A stretch of 7,181 nt of DNA from Planctomycetia bacterium (GTDB taxonomy: Bacteria; Planctomycetota; Phycisphaerae; Phycisphaerales; UBA1924), in contig SXOY01000352.1 in the NCBI GenBank assembly GCA_005776545.1, forward strand, positions 1 to 7,181. The letters are read 5' to 3'. The notes beneath the pieces were generated by a model. It ran no database searches, was not told the DNA's origin, and saw only the letters and a program-made list of their open reading frames with translations. This document shows positions 6,566 to 7,181 of the stretch, one piece after another. Numbering within the stretch: position 1 is the stretch's first letter; each line of letters starts with the position of its first letter. The translations under genes and the position numbers were made by a program.

Positions 6566-6570
6566 CTCCT
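6566..6570 (-). promoter_or_regulatory. Ribosome binding site deciding the GAF gene start
   Basis: On the minus strand AGGAG lies seven bases before the ATG at 6558-6556. This fixes the start and rules out a long fusion frame that reads up to 7149. Confidence 0.75.
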
Positions 6571-6593
6571 CAACTCCCCATGTTCGAAAGATT

Positions 6594-6618
6594 GTAGACC
6601 GCGAAGCGCAGAGTCTAC
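6594..6618 (-). terminator. Bulged hairpin between the transporter and GAF genes
   Basis: GTAGAC and GTCTAC (6594-6599 and 6613-6618) form a 6-bp stem enclosing a CGC/GCG stem with a three-base loop and a four-base bulge. On the minus strand it overlaps the transporter stop codon and is followed by AATCTTTC, a poor T-run. It may be a weak terminator or attenuator, or a processing site that lowers GAF gene expression; it may also be chance. Confidence 0.3.
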
Positions 6619-7181
6619 TGAGGAGTTTTCGCGCCGAGTCGGGCCTGAACACTTGTGTGAAGTTTGAACATGAGGTACGCACTGTAGAGAAAACCGATGG
6701 CGGCCAGGGCAAGCGGCACGCCAAAATCGTTTGAAAGCCAATAGAGGAAAACGCCCAGACCCTGGAAGATCTTGCCGCGAATTCCGACCATTGTCGCGTG
6801 AATAGCGACGTATTGCGCGACCTTGTCTTTGGTGGGTGCGAGCGCAACAGGGCCAAGAATCCAGCCGACACTTGCGCCTGCATGTGCCAGCCCATACCAG
6901 GCGCTCACGCCCGTGAGACTCAATGGACCAATCGCAAAAATCAGGCCAATGGGGTAGAGTGCCAGCAACAAGAACGAGACGCCGGTACTGCGAATCGCCC
7001 CCAGTTTGTCCATGAGTATCCCAGCGGGCCAATACGCAAGGCAGAGCGCAATCAGATATGGAGATTGAGTTGAACTGGTCGCTTCTCCATATTGCAGGTG
7101 GAGTTTGTCTGTGATCAACATCGGCAACAGCGCGTAGCAGACCATCCACCCGACTCCATACACCATGTACGCGCCTTCATA
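6615..7181 (-). CDS. Major facilitator superfamily transporter, C-terminal half (5' end outside window)
   Basis: The frame stays open to the window edge, so the gene begins beyond 7181; the visible part is 188 residues ending at TAG (6617-6615). About six hydrophobic segments are visible (near residues 5-24, 40-57, 66-86, 93-113, 127-147 and 155-175), matching the second half of a 12-helix MFS carrier. Between the second and third, GILMDKLGAIRS (54-65) resembles the MFS loop signature G-x3-D-x2-G-x2-R. HATMVGIRGKIFQGLG (128-143) carries the GIRG motif seen in many MFS proteins. The substrate cannot be inferred. An internal ATG at 7166 should not be taken as the start, since residues before it continue the first membrane segment. 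The GAF gene follows 56 bases downstream on the same strand. Confidence 0.85.
   Translation of the reverse strand, partial: YEGAYMVYGVGWMVCYALLPMLITDKLHLQYGEATSSTQSPYLIALCLAYWPAGILMDKLGAIRSTGVSFLLLALYPIGLIFAIGPLSLTGVSAWYGLAHAGASVGWILGPVALAPTKDKVAQYVAIHATMVGIRGKIFQGLGVFLYWLSNDFGVPLALAAIGFLYSAYLMFKLHTSVQARLGAKTPQ

Noticed and set aside
6049..7149. A 366-codon minus-strand frame that would make a long N-terminal extension of the GAF protein
   Set aside because: Only the last 169 residues look like protein. The upstream part overlaps the MFS gene in another frame, has no recognisable domain, and a good ribosome binding site sits before the internal ATG at 6558.
1..7181. Defence system, prophage, transposon, CRISPR or RNA gene
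   Set aside because: No transposase, integrase, nuclease, terminal inverted repeats, spaced direct-repeat array, or tRNA/rRNA-like sequence was seen on either strand; the recognised genes are envelope, membrane and metabolic genes.

Overview
The window comes from a Gram-negative bacterium with a lipid A outer membrane. It carries the end of lpxD and a complete lpxC, the acyltransferase and deacetylase of early lipid A synthesis, side by side on the + strand. Base composition is moderately GC-rich and genes start with ATG behind GGAG-like ribosome binding sites. The lpxD-lpxC pairing and the large flotillin-like protein would suit a planctomycete-type lineage, but this is a guess from gene content and not a proven assignment.

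Layout: 1-609 is lpxD, missing its 5' end. 647-1546 is lpxC, 37 bases downstream and probably co-transcribed. 1547-1799 is a gene-free gap with a few short repeats. 1800-2858 is gmd, GDP-mannose 4,6-dehydratase, closed by a long perfect hairpin terminator. About 390 bases without a convincing gene follow (to 3245). They hold a possible promoter with a perfect TTGACA box and a nested set of inverted repeats that could form a structured leader. 3246-5216 encodes a 656-residue membrane-anchored SPFH/flotillin-like protein with a four-copy repeat in front of its SPFH core, followed by a good terminator at 5231-5269. 5404-6045 encodes a small class I SAM-dependent methyltransferase-like protein. 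It converges, with only 3 bases between stop codons, on a minus-strand pair: a GAF-domain protein of the free methionine-(R)-sulfoxide reductase type (6049-6558) and, upstream of it, the C-terminal half of a major facilitator transporter (6615-7181, cut by the window edge).

The first three genes share a cell-envelope theme: lipid A assembly and an activated deoxysugar for surface glycans. The SPFH protein is a likely membrane-microdomain scaffold but stands as its own transcription unit without the usual NfeD partner. The methyltransferase-like, GAF and transporter genes have no clear functional link to the rest. Nothing here is a mobile element, CRISPR array, tRNA or rRNA. Most of the window is ordinary chromosomal housekeeping. 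The parts most worth a second look are the repeat architecture of the SPFH protein and the structured leader in front of it.
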